Positions 1 through 7,807 of a DNA stretch of 21,283 nt are shown piece after piece. Every line of letters starts with the position of its first letter. Positions within the stretch are counted from its first letter, which is position 1. The DNA comes from OFTM382 sp964352615 (GTDB taxonomy: Bacteria > Planctomycetota > Phycisphaerae > Phycisphaerales > UBA1924), in NCBI GenBank assembly GCA_964352615.1, contig CAYGSG010000048.1:1-21283 (forward strand), in the 5' to 3' direction. The translations under genes were made by a program, and so were the position numbers. The notes beneath the pieces were generated by a model, which saw only the letters and a program-made list of their open reading frames with translations, ran no database searches and had not been told where the DNA came from.

Positions 1-36
1 GGTTGAAGGCGAGGGCAGACCGGACAGCGGCCCTGC

Positions 37-1269
37 TTAGCCGATCATCCCGACTGATTTCAGACCCCGCTCGAACTGCTCCCACCGCTGTTCGAGGTCG
101 CCGGTGAACCCGATGCTCACGCGCACCAGCCCCGGCAAGATTCCCGCTTCGTGCATCGCGTCCTCGCTCATCTCGCTTGAAGTGGAACTCGCCGAGCACG
201 ACATAAGCGTGTCGAAGTACCCCAGGCTCACCGCCATGTACCCGAAGCCCTCTTTGTTCTGGAGGTACTCCATGAAGCTGAACGCGCGTTCGGTGGTGCC
301 AAGGTCCAGCGTGAGCATGCCGCCGTAGCCGTAGCCCGGGTTCGACAACCCGGCCAGCCGCTCTCGCTGCGTGGAGGATGCAAGCCCCGGGTACTCGACG
401 GGCAAGCCCCGCTCGCTGAGCCGATCGGCGAATTCTTGTGCGCGCCGGGCGTGCTCCTTTACCCGCAGCGGCAGGTGCGGCAAGCGCATCGATATCGCAA
501 ACGCTGTCTGCGGGTCCATCGTCGGGCCCATCAGCATGAGCGAGCCGAGCTTGAGGTCCATCAACCCTGAGACGAATTCTTTGCTGCCGCAGATCACGCC
601 CGCGATGATGTCGCTCGCGCCGTTGATGTACTTGGTCAGGCTGTGGACGACCACGTCTGCGCCGTGGCTGGCGGGTGAGATCATCAGCGGGCTGAACGTG
701 TTGTCGACTACCAACGCCGCGCCGCGAGCGTGCGCGATCCGTGCGATGGCGGGCAGGTCCGTCACCTTGAGCGTCGGGTTGGACACGCTCTCGGCGAACA
801 CGACCTTGGTCCGCTCGGTCATCGCGGCTTCGACGGCATCGGCGTCCGTGATGTCCACGAACGTCGCGGTCACGCCCGTGCGCGCCGGGAAGAAGTCGTT
901 GAGCAGCGCGAACGTCCCGCCGTAGATCGTGTTGGCCGCGACGATGTGGTCGCCCGGCTCGCACAGCTGCATCAGCGTGCACGCGATCGCCGCCAGCCCG
1001 CTCGCGCAGGGGTACGCCGCCTGCGTGCCCTCCATCGCGGCCAGTGACCGGCCCAGTGCGTAGACCGTCGGGTTGAAGTGCCGGCCGTACAGGTAGCACC
1101 CGCCCTGGTCGGGCCCGGCGTGTCCCTGAAAGATCTCGGGCATCGTGCGGGCATCCATGACGGTGAACGTCGTGGAGGCCTCGATGGACATGTTGACACC
1201 GCCGTGCTCGCCGAACTCGTGGCGTGCATCGGCCATCGCGCGGACGGGGTCGAATGGAGCTGCACTCAT
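37..1269 (-). CDS. Cys/Met-metabolism PLP-dependent enzyme (trans-sulfuration family)
   Basis: A 410-residue, full-length fold-type I PLP enzyme of the cystathionine gamma-synthase / methionine gamma-lyase / O-acetylhomoserine sulfhydrylase family, expected in the cytosol. The PLP lysine is K213 in SLTKY, preceded by the family motif VVDNTFSP. The N-terminal part has the substrate-loop pattern YGRHFNPT and the SG-x-AA cofactor segment (ASGLAAI). The phosphate-loop tyrosine lies in TIYGGT (Y116). In classical methionine gamma-lyases the residue two after this tyrosine is a catalytic-site Cys. Here it is Gly118, so a methionine gamma-lyase call is not safe and substrate remains open (sulfhydrylase or lyase). 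ATG start; no strong Shine-Dalgarno site is visible. It follows the YwgA-like gene in the same direction after 78 bp, and its higher GC than that gene suggests a separate unit. Confidence 0.9.
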   Translation of the reverse strand: MSAAPFDPVRAMADARHEFGEHGGVNMSIEASTTFTVMDARTMPEIFQGHAGPDQGGCYLYGRHFNPTVYALGRSLAAMEGTQAAYPCASGLAAIACTLMQLCEPGDHIVAANTIYGGTFALLNDFFPARTGVTATFVDITDADAVEAAMTERTKVVFAESVSNPTLKVTDLPAIARIAHARGAALVVDNTFSPLMISPASHGADVVVHSLTKYINGASDIIAGVICGSKEFVSGLMDLKLGSLMLMGPTMDPQTAFAISMRLPHLPLRVKEHARRAQEFADRLSERGLPVEYPGLASSTQRERLAGLSNPGYGYGGMLTLDLGTTERAFSFMEYLQNKEGFGYMAVSLGYFDTLMSCSASSTSSEMSEDAMHEAGILPGLVRVSIGFTGDLEQRWEQFERGLKSVGMIG

Positions 1270-1347
1270 GCCGGTGTTATCGGCTTAGCGATGCGAGAGA
1301 GTGAACGCTAGACGCGAAGCAGCCACCAGTGAGAGGATATTCCAGGT

Positions 1348-1857
1348 CTAGGGCGTTTGGACGTACTCATCCGACTCCTGAATAGCAGCATCCGCTTTTT
1401 CTGCAAGAGAGGGCTTGAGATCGGTGAACTTCTTGCGGAGATCAGAGCCCGAGTGTCCGAGTCGACGGAGGTAAACGATTGTACTGAGCGCCTCAAGATC
1501 CTGAGCTTCCCGCCGATTGAGCGACTTCGCTAGACCTGCCCATTCTGGCTCATTGTCTGCTCCAATCTCTGAAAGCAGAGAGGTCAGCGACCCAGAAGCC
1601 TCGTAGAGATAGGTAGTGTAATCACCCTTTGCCTTCTCGCTTTCTCGCACGAGCGGTTCGTCGCTGCCCACGAGTGCATCAAGGTCGTCGCGAAGCTCAC
1701 TTGAGTATGGCCCATAGTGTAGATACCCAAATCGATGGCTGAAGTCCTGTCTAAATCCGTGCTCTGAGAGCAGGTGAACAATCTTCTGGAGCTTCTTTCG
1801 CCCTTCAATTGCGCCGCAGGTATTCAACAGTTGGGCGACATTAAGTAGTCGGTTCAT
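1348..1857 (-). CDS. YwgA-like small protein (Panacea/SocA-like fold suspected)
   Basis: A 169-residue cytosolic protein with no signal peptide or TM segment. The N-terminus has the GRKKLQK motif (residues 19-25) and then YGPYS (48-52) followed by an EL-x-x-DL helix. This is the pattern I recall from the Bacillus YwgA family, and it is also reminiscent of Panacea-type antitoxin domains (inference). Its ATG overlaps the stop of the HD gene by one base (TGATG), so translation is probably coupled. In Bacillus, ywgA lies close to ywfO, which encodes the same kind of HD phosphohydrolase, supporting a functional pair. GC is clearly lower than in the flanking PLP-enzyme and nuoF genes, suggesting acquisition. 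The exact molecular role is unknown. Confidence 0.75.
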   Translation of the reverse strand: MNRLLNVAQLLNTCGAIEGRKKLQKIVHLLSEHGFRQDFSHRFGYLHYGPYSSELRDDLDALVGSDEPLVRESEKAKGDYTTYLYEASGSLTSLLSEIGADNEPEWAGLAKSLNRREAQDLEALSTIVYLRRLGHSGSDLRKKFTDLKPSLAEKADAAIQESDEYVQTP

Positions 1858-3260
1858 CAGGGTTCCTTCCCTTGGAACTGGAGCTTCGGAAAGCCATCGA
1901 CTCTGGAGAATTGATCCAGCTTGTCACGGTCAAAGTACAATCGCTTGAAAGAGCGAGCTTCCGAATCGATCTGGTTGAACCGCCCGGATACGGTTTCAAT
2001 AGGCCGCGCGATCGACTCAGGGTGGCCATCTGCAACCAAAATAGACTCTACCACGTCTTCAGATTCTCCGCCGCCACGTCCCTTGGCCGCCCGGCGAATT
2101 CCCTTGTAAATTGTCATTGACCCGTCATCAATCTCCCAGTCAATACCTTGCCGAAGACCAGCTTGATCGAGAGTTCTTCCGAGACGGAACTGGTCTCTGA
2201 CGAGCGACAGCTCGATAGAGGAATAGACGGGGTTCCTGAACAAGAATGCTTTAGCCAGCCGGGAAAGACTTGAGTTGGATGGGTGTGTGCATTCAGCCCA
2301 CGCATGAAAGGCCGAGTTCATGGCAGCCTCATCGAATCGAAGCCAATGCTCTCTGTCCAGGTTGCCTTCTAGTCGCAAGAACTCGGACACCGATTCTGGT
2401 GTTGAGCTTGGAAGGAATCCGCTCTCAAAAGAATCCCTGGCTAGGCCAAAGAGATTCAGCAAGAGAACTTCGTATCCGCGCGTCACGCGATGGTAGTAAA
2501 CCTGCGAGGACATGTGCTCCCGGGCGAAAATAAATTGTTCGGCAGCGTCAGTCGGCCGGTTCGCATCGAGACATAGCCTCCATTGTCTGATCCCGGCTTT
2601 CTCTGCTTCGCCACCCGGATTCAAACCGACGCACATCGCGTTAATGAGCCAGTCGTGGTCATAGCGACCGTATTGGACACCTGTCGCGAGAGAATCTCTA
2701 AGCAAGTAGTCCATACGATCTGCATCAAGCTGGCTTGAGACGATGTCCGTAAGCAACGTATGCGGACTGGCGTGCGCGATGAGATCGGCCACATCTCCAG
2801 CTAGGGCACCAAGTATTGGCTGGATGGAGCCTTTCGGATCTCGGATCAGATCAGCCGTGCGCTCTTCGTGGTTAAACCCGGCGAACGATCGTTCGATCGT
2901 GTGTGAGAACGGCCCGTGGCCAATGTCGTGCAACAGCGCGGCGCACTTGGTAATCAAAGCATGATCGAGGAGGTATTCGCTGACGGTTTCGTTAAGGTAC
3001 CGTGACCGGAGCCTTGAGATGATCGTTTGCGCAAACGAGAACACTCCGAGGCTGTGCACAAAGCGAGAGTGTTCAGCACCGTGGTAAGTGAGATAGCTCA
3101 CGCCCAACTGCCTTATTCGACGAAGGCGTTGGAACTCGGGGGTGTCGATCAAGGCGAGTATGACTTCGTCGCCAGGTTCGATCTTGATCAGGTTGTGCAC
3201 CGGGTCACGGAAGACCTTGCCCGATGGCTTGATTCTTGAGCCCATACATATACCATACAC
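1857..3260 (-). CDS. HD-domain phosphohydrolase, SAMHD1/YwfO-like
   Basis: A 467-residue protein of the dNTPase-like HD superfamily. The start of the fold reads VFRDPVHNLI, typical of the YwfO/SAMHD1 group. Metal ligands are visible: His69 in RFVHSLGV, the His111-Asp112 pair in LLHDIGHGPFSH, and Asp179 in LDADRMDYLLRD. Family knowledge suggests hydrolysis of dNTPs or a related nucleotide; the substrate cannot be read from sequence. I use the GTG start at 3260, which has GGAG eleven bases upstream; an in-frame ATG at 3245 lacks a Shine-Dalgarno site but is possible. The gene begins 23 bp after nuoF and its stop overlaps the YwgA-like start. Base composition is lower in GC than nuoF, so it looks like a cassette placed behind a housekeeping gene. 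It could be housekeeping nucleotide control or defence through dNTP depletion. Confidence 0.9.
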   Translation of the reverse strand: MYGICMGSRIKPSGKVFRDPVHNLIKIEPGDEVILALIDTPEFQRLRRIRQLGVSYLTYHGAEHSRFVHSLGVFSFAQTIISRLRSRYLNETVSEYLLDHALITKCAALLHDIGHGPFSHTIERSFAGFNHEERTADLIRDPKGSIQPILGALAGDVADLIAHASPHTLLTDIVSSQLDADRMDYLLRDSLATGVQYGRYDHDWLINAMCVGLNPGGEAEKAGIRQWRLCLDANRPTDAAEQFIFAREHMSSQVYYHRVTRGYEVLLLNLFGLARDSFESGFLPSSTPESVSEFLRLEGNLDREHWLRFDEAAMNSAFHAWAECTHPSNSSLSRLAKAFLFRNPVYSSIELSLVRDQFRLGRTLDQAGLRQGIDWEIDDGSMTIYKGIRRAAKGRGGGESEDVVESILVADGHPESIARPIETVSGRFNQIDSEARSFKRLYFDRDKLDQFSRVDGFPKLQFQGKEP

Positions 3261-3283
3261 GCAGCCGGATTCTCCGTCAAGCC

Positions 3284-4693
3284 CTACCCCCGCGCCATCG
3301 CCCCGACGCTCACCGTCACCGGCACCACAGAACGCGTCACCCGAGACTCGAACTCATCGCGGTACTTGTTCATGATCGTCCGCACCGCCCAGTTGTTGCC
3401 GTCGGCGAGGCCGCAGATCGTCGTGCCCGGCATCGAGCCCATGCTCGTCGCCACTTCCAGAGCCAGGTCCAGGTCCTTGGTCTTGCCGTGCCCTTCTTCG
3501 ATCCGAGTCAGCAGCTGGTAGAGCCAGCCGCTGCCCTCTCGGCAGGGCGTGCACTGCCCGCAGCTCTCGTGCTTGAAGAACCGGCTGATGTTCCGAGCCA
3601 CCGCGACCATGTCGGTGTCCTCATCGAACACCGTCGGGCAGGCCGTGCCCAGGCCGAGCACGTTGTACTTCCGGCCGATGTCGAAGTCGAGTTCCGCGTC
3701 GTACTGGTCCTCGCCGAGGATGCCCATCGACACGCCGCCCGCGATCGCGCCCTTGTACTTCTTGCCGTGGCGCATGCCGCCGCACAGGTCCTCGACCAGC
3801 GTGCGAAGCGGGATGCCAAGCTCGCACTCGTACACGCCCGGCTTGTTGACGTGCCCGCTCACGCCCATCAGCTTGGTGCCGTAGCTGGGCGGGCCGCCCA
3901 CGGTCGACTCGACGCCTTGGCCCATGAACCACTCGGCCCCGAACTCAAAGATCGTCGGCAGGTGCATCAGCGTTTCGACGTTGTTGATGATCGTCGGCTT
4001 GCCGAACAGGCCCTTGATCGCCGGGAACGGCGGCTTGATCCGTGGCCAGCCGCGCTTGCCCTCCAGCGCCTCGAGCAGCCCCGTCTCTTCGCCGCAGATG
4101 TACGCGCCCGCGCCGCGGTGCACGTAGCAATCCACCTGAAACTTCTCGCCCGCCTCGGCGGAAAGCTGCAAGCCCTTCTCACCAAAGATGCCTTGCTCGT
4201 ACGCCTCTTTGAGCGCCTGTTCGAGCACGTGCGCCTGGTGGTGGTACTCGCCGCGGATAAAGATGTACGCCCTGTTCAGCTTGCACGCGTGGCAGCAAAT
4301 CGCGATGCCTTCCAGCAGCCCGTGCGGATCGAAGTCCATCAGCAGCCGGTCCTTGAACGTGCCGGGCTCGGATTCGTCCGCGTTGACCGCTAGGTACCGC
4401 TCGGCTCCGGGCTCACCGGGCTTCTGCCCATCGGGCACGGGCGGCAGGAACGTCCACTTGAGCCCGGTCGGAAAGCCCGCACCGCCGCGACCACGGAGCA
4501 TGGACTTCTTGACCTCCGCGGTCACGTCCTCGGGCTTCATCGCGAGCACTTTGTGCAGGCTCTGGTAGCCGCCGGTCTTGATGTACTCGTCGTAGTAGAC
4601 CGTGTGGCGGTCCTTGAACTCGCCAAAGGGCGGAGTCGGCACCCGTCGAAGCAGGCCGTGGACAGGGGTATCGGTGTAGCGGGTCTTGCCCAA
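3284..4693 (-). CDS. nuoF: NADH-quinone oxidoreductase subunit F (NuoF)
   Basis: The flavoprotein subunit of respiratory complex I, which binds NADH and FMN and carries cluster N3, on the cytoplasmic arm. With the start chosen here it has 469 residues. RGRGGAGFPTGLKW (67-80) and NADESEPGTFKDR (104-116) form the FMN/NADH site, and GAGAYICGEETGLL follows. The 4Fe-4S ligands are C378, C381 and C384 (SCGQCTPC) and C427 (TTICGL). The frame stays open upstream to 4930, but residues there are low-complexity and unlike NuoF. The TTG at 4693 has a perfect AGGAG at 4705-4701 with a 7-base spacer, so I take it as the start. Neither nuoE nor nuoG is adjacent, although they often neighbour nuoF. The HD gene follows within 23 bp and may be co-transcribed. 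Confidence 0.95.
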   Translation of the reverse strand: MGKTRYTDTPVHGLLRRVPTPPFGEFKDRHTVYYDEYIKTGGYQSLHKVLAMKPEDVTAEVKKSMLRGRGGAGFPTGLKWTFLPPVPDGQKPGEPGAERYLAVNADESEPGTFKDRLLMDFDPHGLLEGIAICCHACKLNRAYIFIRGEYHHQAHVLEQALKEAYEQGIFGEKGLQLSAEAGEKFQVDCYVHRGAGAYICGEETGLLEALEGKRGWPRIKPPFPAIKGLFGKPTIINNVETLMHLPTIFEFGAEWFMGQGVESTVGGPPSYGTKLMGVSGHVNKPGVYECELGIPLRTLVEDLCGGMRHGKKYKGAIAGGVSMGILGEDQYDAELDFDIGRKYNVLGLGTACPTVFDEDTDMVAVARNISRFFKHESCGQCTPCREGSGWLYQLLTRIEEGHGKTKDLDLALEVATSMGSMPGTTICGLADGNNWAVRTIMNKYRDEFESRVTRSVVPVTVSVGAMARG

Positions 4694-4700
4694 CGGTGGT

Positions 4701-4705
4701 CTCCT
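4701..4705 (-). promoter_or_regulatory. Ribosome binding site deciding the nuoF TTG start
   Basis: On the minus strand this reads AGGAG, seven bases before TTG at 4693. No comparable site precedes upstream in-frame starts, so it decides the start codon and removes a spurious 79-residue N-terminal extension. Confidence 0.7.
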
Positions 4706-4990
4706 GGTCGTCCGAACAAAGCTCGACCGAGCCGCCTCAAGCGGGCCCGGCCTAGAGCGGGGGTCGTCCGATTCTAGCGGTCGTCCCCGCCTAGTCAGCA
4801 CAGCCACTCCCCGCAGCCCCTCTGGCCAGCCAGTAAGAACACCGGTTAGCAGATTCCGCTGGGTTTCATCCTGTACTTGGTGTAATACTGGAAACAGAGG
4901 ACCGTTAGCCCGTTGAGACGGGTGTGCCAACGCAGACGCAGCCCCCGCCCCCAGCGGGCCGCGTCGAGAGAACAGAAAGCAGCCCCCAGC
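4706..4990. other. Divergent intergenic region, nuoF / haem peroxidase
   Basis: No convincing gene lies here; open frames in this stretch are extensions of the flanking genes. It must contain the promoters of both divergent genes. TAATAC at 4883-4888 is a possible -10 for the peroxidase, but I see no good -35. A small hairpin, CCCGT-TGAG-ACGGG (4909-4922), would lie in the peroxidase leader if that promoter is used. Neither is strong evidence. Confidence 0.4.
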
Positions 4991-6580
4991 ATGAACACCA
5001 AGACCATTCTCAGCGTGGCCGGTGCCGCCTCGATCGCCTTCTCCGCCGGGGCACAGGACTGGAGGACCATCGACGGCTCCTCCAACAACCTCACCAACAC
5101 CGCGTGGGGTTCGACCGACTCACTCACGCTCCGCGTCGCGCCCGCAGCCTACGCCGACGGCCTCGGCACGCCCGTCACGCGCTCCTCGCCACGCATGGCC
5201 TCTAACGCGATGGGCACGCAGTCCGCCAGCGGCAACGCGCTCGGCCTCTCCAGCATGTTCTGGCAGTGGGGCCAGTTCATCGACCACGACTTCTCCCTCG
5301 CCCTCGAAGGCCACGACGAAACGCTCAGCTTCGATATCCCCATGGGCGATCCGTACTTCGACCCCAACTCCACCGGCACGCAGACCATGAGCATGGCCCG
5401 TTCGCAGTTCACCGGCGGCGTCAATTCACCCCGCCAGTTCGCCAACGCCATCACGCACTTCCTCGATGGCTCGGGCGTCTACGGCTCAGACCAAACCCGC
5501 GCCAGCGCCCTTCGCAGCTTCAACGGCGGCCGGCTCGCAACCTCCGCTGGCAACCTCATGCCCCGCAACACAGGCGGGCTCGACAACGCGGGCGGCTCCA
5601 GCCCCGACCTCTTTCTCGCCGGCGACATCCGCTCCAACGAACAGGCCGGCCTCACCGCCACCCACACCATGTTCGTCCGCGAGCACAACCGCTGGGCCGA
5701 CCGGCTGAGCGCCGACAACCCCGCGTGGAGCGATGAACAGGTCTACCAGACCGCCCGCAAAATCGTCGGAGCCGAGATCCAGAAGATCACCTACGAGGAA
5801 TGGCTGCCCGCGATGGGCATCGAGCTTGATTCCTACCAGGGCTACAACGACTCGGTCGATCCCAGCATGTCCATCGAGTTCACGACCACCGCCTTCCGCT
5901 TCGGGCACACCATGCTCAACGACACCCTGCCCATGTTCAACGCGCAGGGCGAACGCACCGGCGAGCTCTCGCTGCGTCAGGCGTTCTTCAACCCAAGCGT
6001 CTTTGACGATGCCAGCGCCGTCGATGAGATCCTCGCGGGTCTTACCCGTCAGCAGTCCGAAGCGCTCGATACGCAGGTCATCGACGGCGTCCGCAACTTT
6101 CTCTTCGGCCAGCCGGGCCAGGGCGGGCTCGACCTCCTGAGCCTTAACCTCATGCGAGGCCGCGACCACGGCATCGGCGACTACAACGCGCTCCGCGAGG
6201 CCTACGGCCTCGACTGGTCGGACCTCATCATGGCCCACGACGGCATGGCCGATGTCTACGCGGACGCCGACGACATCGACGCTTGGGTCGGCATCATGGC
6301 CGAGCTCGAAATGCTCGGCTCCCTCGAAGGCACGCTCTTTGAAGCCATCATGGCCGACCAGTTCATGCGCATGCGCGACGGCGACCGCTTCTTCTACCTC
6401 AACGATCTCGACCTGCTCCCCTACCTGAGCGAGATACAGGGCCTCACCCTCGGGGGCCTCATGGAACTCAACCTCGATGTCGCCCCGATGCAAGGCAACG
6501 TCTTCTTCGTGCCCGCGCCCGGCACCGGCCTGCTCGCGGTCAGCGGCCTCGGCCTGCTCGCCCGCCGCCGCCGCCGCTAA
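4991..6580 (+). CDS. Secreted animal-type haem peroxidase with PEP-CTERM-like tail
   Basis: A 529-residue member of the animal haem peroxidase (peroxidasin/myeloperoxidase) superfamily. The distal haem and calcium motif WGQFIDHD lies at 93-100 with distal His99. The proximal histidine is His306 in FRFGHTM, and the conserved RGRDHG-x-x-x-YN segment follows. It should oxidise halides or organic substrates with peroxide; specificity is unknown. The ATG at 4991 gives a Sec signal peptide (lysine at residue 4, hydrophobic core, cleavage near AGAQD at about residue 22), so it acts outside the cytoplasm. The C-terminus has VPAPG, a hydrophobic stretch and five arginines, which is a planctomycete-style variant of the PEP-CTERM sorting signal. 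The frame is open back to 4913, but only this start gives the signal peptide. A terminator follows. Confidence 0.92.
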   Translation: MNTKTILSVAGAASIAFSAGAQDWRTIDGSSNNLTNTAWGSTDSLTLRVAPAAYADGLGTPVTRSSPRMASNAMGTQSASGNALGLSSMFWQWGQFIDHDFSLALEGHDETLSFDIPMGDPYFDPNSTGTQTMSMARSQFTGGVNSPRQFANAITHFLDGSGVYGSDQTRASALRSFNGGRLATSAGNLMPRNTGGLDNAGGSSPDLFLAGDIRSNEQAGLTATHTMFVREHNRWADRLSADNPAWSDEQVYQTARKIVGAEIQKITYEEWLPAMGIELDSYQGYNDSVDPSMSIEFTTTAFRFGHTMLNDTLPMFNAQGERTGELSLRQAFFNPSVFDDASAVDEILAGLTRQQSEALDTQVIDGVRNFLFGQPGQGGLDLLSLNLMRGRDHGIGDYNALREAYGLDWSDLIMAHDGMADVYADADDIDAWVGIMAELEMLGSLEGTLFEAIMADQFMRMRDGDRFFYLNDLDLLPYLSEIQGLTLGGLMELNLDVAPMQGNVFFVPAPGTGLLAVSGLGLLARRRRR

Positions 6581-6602
6581 GCGGAGCCTCTCATAGGTGG
6601 CA

Positions 6603-6734
6603 CAGCCTTCTACCAGCCCCGAATGTGAATGAGGGGCAGTCTCAAGCCACGCCATCCCTACCCCGCTCCAGCCTTCTACCAGCCCCGAATGTGAATGAGG
6701 GGCAGTCTCAAGCCACGCCATCCCTACCCCGCTC
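6603..6734. repeat. Perfect 66-bp tandem duplication (two units)
   Basis: Units at 6603-6668 and 6669-6734 are identical base for base. Each contains an internal inverted repeat, GCCCC...GGGGC with a 12-base loop, and ends in CCCCGCTC, the left arm of the terminator that follows the second copy. Only the second unit is followed by the right arm and T-tract. The sequence just before unit 1 starts GGTGGCACAG, the same opening as the hairpin element at 19845. It is non-coding on the plus strand. A minus-strand frame reads through it, but that frame is the antisense shadow of the peroxidase. Confidence 0.95.
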
Positions 6735-6746
6735 GGCGGGGTTTTT
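6726..6746 (+). terminator. Rho-independent terminator of the haem peroxidase gene
   Basis: CCCCGC-TCG-GCGGGG forms a six-pair, G/C-only stem (6727-6741) with a three-base loop, followed by five T residues (6742-6746). It lies about 150 bp after the peroxidase stop and 36 bp before the next start. The outer A6726/T6742 pair can extend the stem. Confidence 0.8.
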
Positions 6747-6781
6747 CTCTGCTGCGTGCTCATCGCCGTTACGCTGGTCTC

Positions 6782-7225
6782 ATGCACCCCGTCCGACGAT
6801 TCTCAACCGCGCTCGCTGCCCAGCTCGCCGCCGCCGAGCTCAAGGCCCACGGCATCGCTACAACCGTCGCCGGTGCGCCCCTCCAGATGCTCGGTCCTTA
6901 CACCGGCTCGGCGACCGGTACCCCGCACGTGGTTTCCATCGGCAACAAGGCCGATGTCGATCGCGCCAGACAGGTCATCGACGCGATGCAGCACCGCCAG
7001 CCCGACCCCGGCTGGGAGTTACAGGCCGAGCCCGATCTTGCCCGCCTCGATCCGAACCTGCGCATCACCTGCCCCAAGTGCCGGTACGACCTGCTCGGCA
7101 TCACCGACGAAGGCCAATGCCCCGAGTGCGGCGAGGCGTTCGACCTGCTCAGCCTCGTTGTATCTCAGCACGGCCCGGAAGCGCTCGCCGATTGCTACGA
7201 CGACGATGCGCTGGGGAACGACTGA
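6782..7225 (+). CDS. DUF2007-like domain plus zinc-ribbon protein
   Basis: A 147-residue cytosolic protein. The N-terminal half has the pattern of DUF2007-type domains: an early helix (AAQLAAAELKAHGI), a short variable segment, then VVSIGNKADVDRARQVID. The C-terminal part is a zinc ribbon, C-P-K-C-R-Y-D-L-L-G-I...C-P-E-C-G, a signature widespread in Phycisphaerales proteins. The role is unknown; the family has been suggested to act in signalling or protein contacts. The ATG at 6782 lies just downstream of the terminator and is the first start in frame with the domain. The next gene starts on the base after its stop codon, so the two are almost certainly one operon. Confidence 0.8.
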   Translation: MHPVRRFSTALAAQLAAAELKAHGIATTVAGAPLQMLGPYTGSATGTPHVVSIGNKADVDRARQVIDAMQHRQPDPGWELQAEPDLARLDPNLRITCPKCRYDLLGITDEGQCPECGEAFDLLSLVVSQHGPEALADCYDDDALGND

Positions 7226-7807
7226 ATGCGCTGGCTCAAGCACGCCTCGCGGTTCTACGCCAAACATCCATGGTCGACGGCGTTGGTTGTTCTTTGGATC
7301 GCGAGCACTATCTGCGGCGTCCGTGTGTTTACCGGAACGCCGTTCGCGTTTCAATTCTCGACTGGTCAACTCTTCGTGGGCTGGTATCCAAACTTCTTCG
7401 AACGCGTCACACCCGTCGGTCCGGAGTTGCGGCCAGGCTGGCTCGGCAGTTGGGGGCATTTCTACATGCTGATAGGCAGGCTCGATTTCGAAAAGAGCCC
7501 TGCGTTCTGGAGGCCAATCTACGTGCGAGCCCTAGTCCCTTCGTGGCTGGTGCTCGTTGTGCCTCGGTTACGCGCCGCACTGCGCAACCTTCGCGCCCTC
7601 CGCCGCGTTAGCGGCATTCCCTGCACACGCTGCCGCTACGACATGCCCGAAGCTGTCCCCGTCTGCCCCGAGTGCGGCACCGCTGCGCCGACTCGAACGC
7701 CCACCAAGCGGAGCATCCTGCTGGGTGAACTCAAGATCTTCGGCCTGCTGGTCGCGCTGCCGCTGGCGACGATGACCGCAATGGCGGTCATCGGGATGTT
7801 TGTCTGA
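7226..7807 (+). CDS. Membrane protein with zinc ribbon
   Basis: A 193-residue protein beginning directly at the preceding stop codon (TGA|ATG, zero spacing). Hydrophobic segments lie near residues 15-35, in the middle (around SWLVLVVPRL), and at the extreme C-terminus (FGLLVALPLATMTAMAVIG). Between the last two lies a zinc ribbon, C-T-R-C-R-Y-D-M...C-P-E-C-G, of the same type as in the upstream gene, probably facing the cytoplasm. I do not recognise the family beyond this ribbon. The shared ribbon and the abutted genes suggest the two proteins work together. Its stop is immediately followed by the stop of the convergent M60 gene. Confidence 0.8.
   Translation: MRWLKHASRFYAKHPWSTALVVLWIASTICGVRVFTGTPFAFQFSTGQLFVGWYPNFFERVTPVGPELRPGWLGSWGHFYMLIGRLDFEKSPAFWRPIYVRALVPSWLVLVVPRLRAALRNLRALRRVSGIPCTRCRYDMPEAVPVCPECGTAAPTRTPTKRSILLGELKIFGLLVALPLATMTAMAVIGMFV

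Noticed and set aside
3236..4393. A 385-codon plus-strand open frame
   Set aside because: It is antisense to nuoF, with Arg/Val/His-rich low-complexity translation and no domain.
4909..4922. Small hairpin in the peroxidase leader considered as a riboswitch or regulatory RNA
   Set aside because: A single five-pair stem is too little to support any RNA class.
5486..6787. A 433-codon minus-strand open frame
   Set aside because: It is antisense to the well-supported haem peroxidase and rich in Val/Glu/His typical of GC-rich shadows. Its N-terminal part merely translates the 66-bp tandem repeat.
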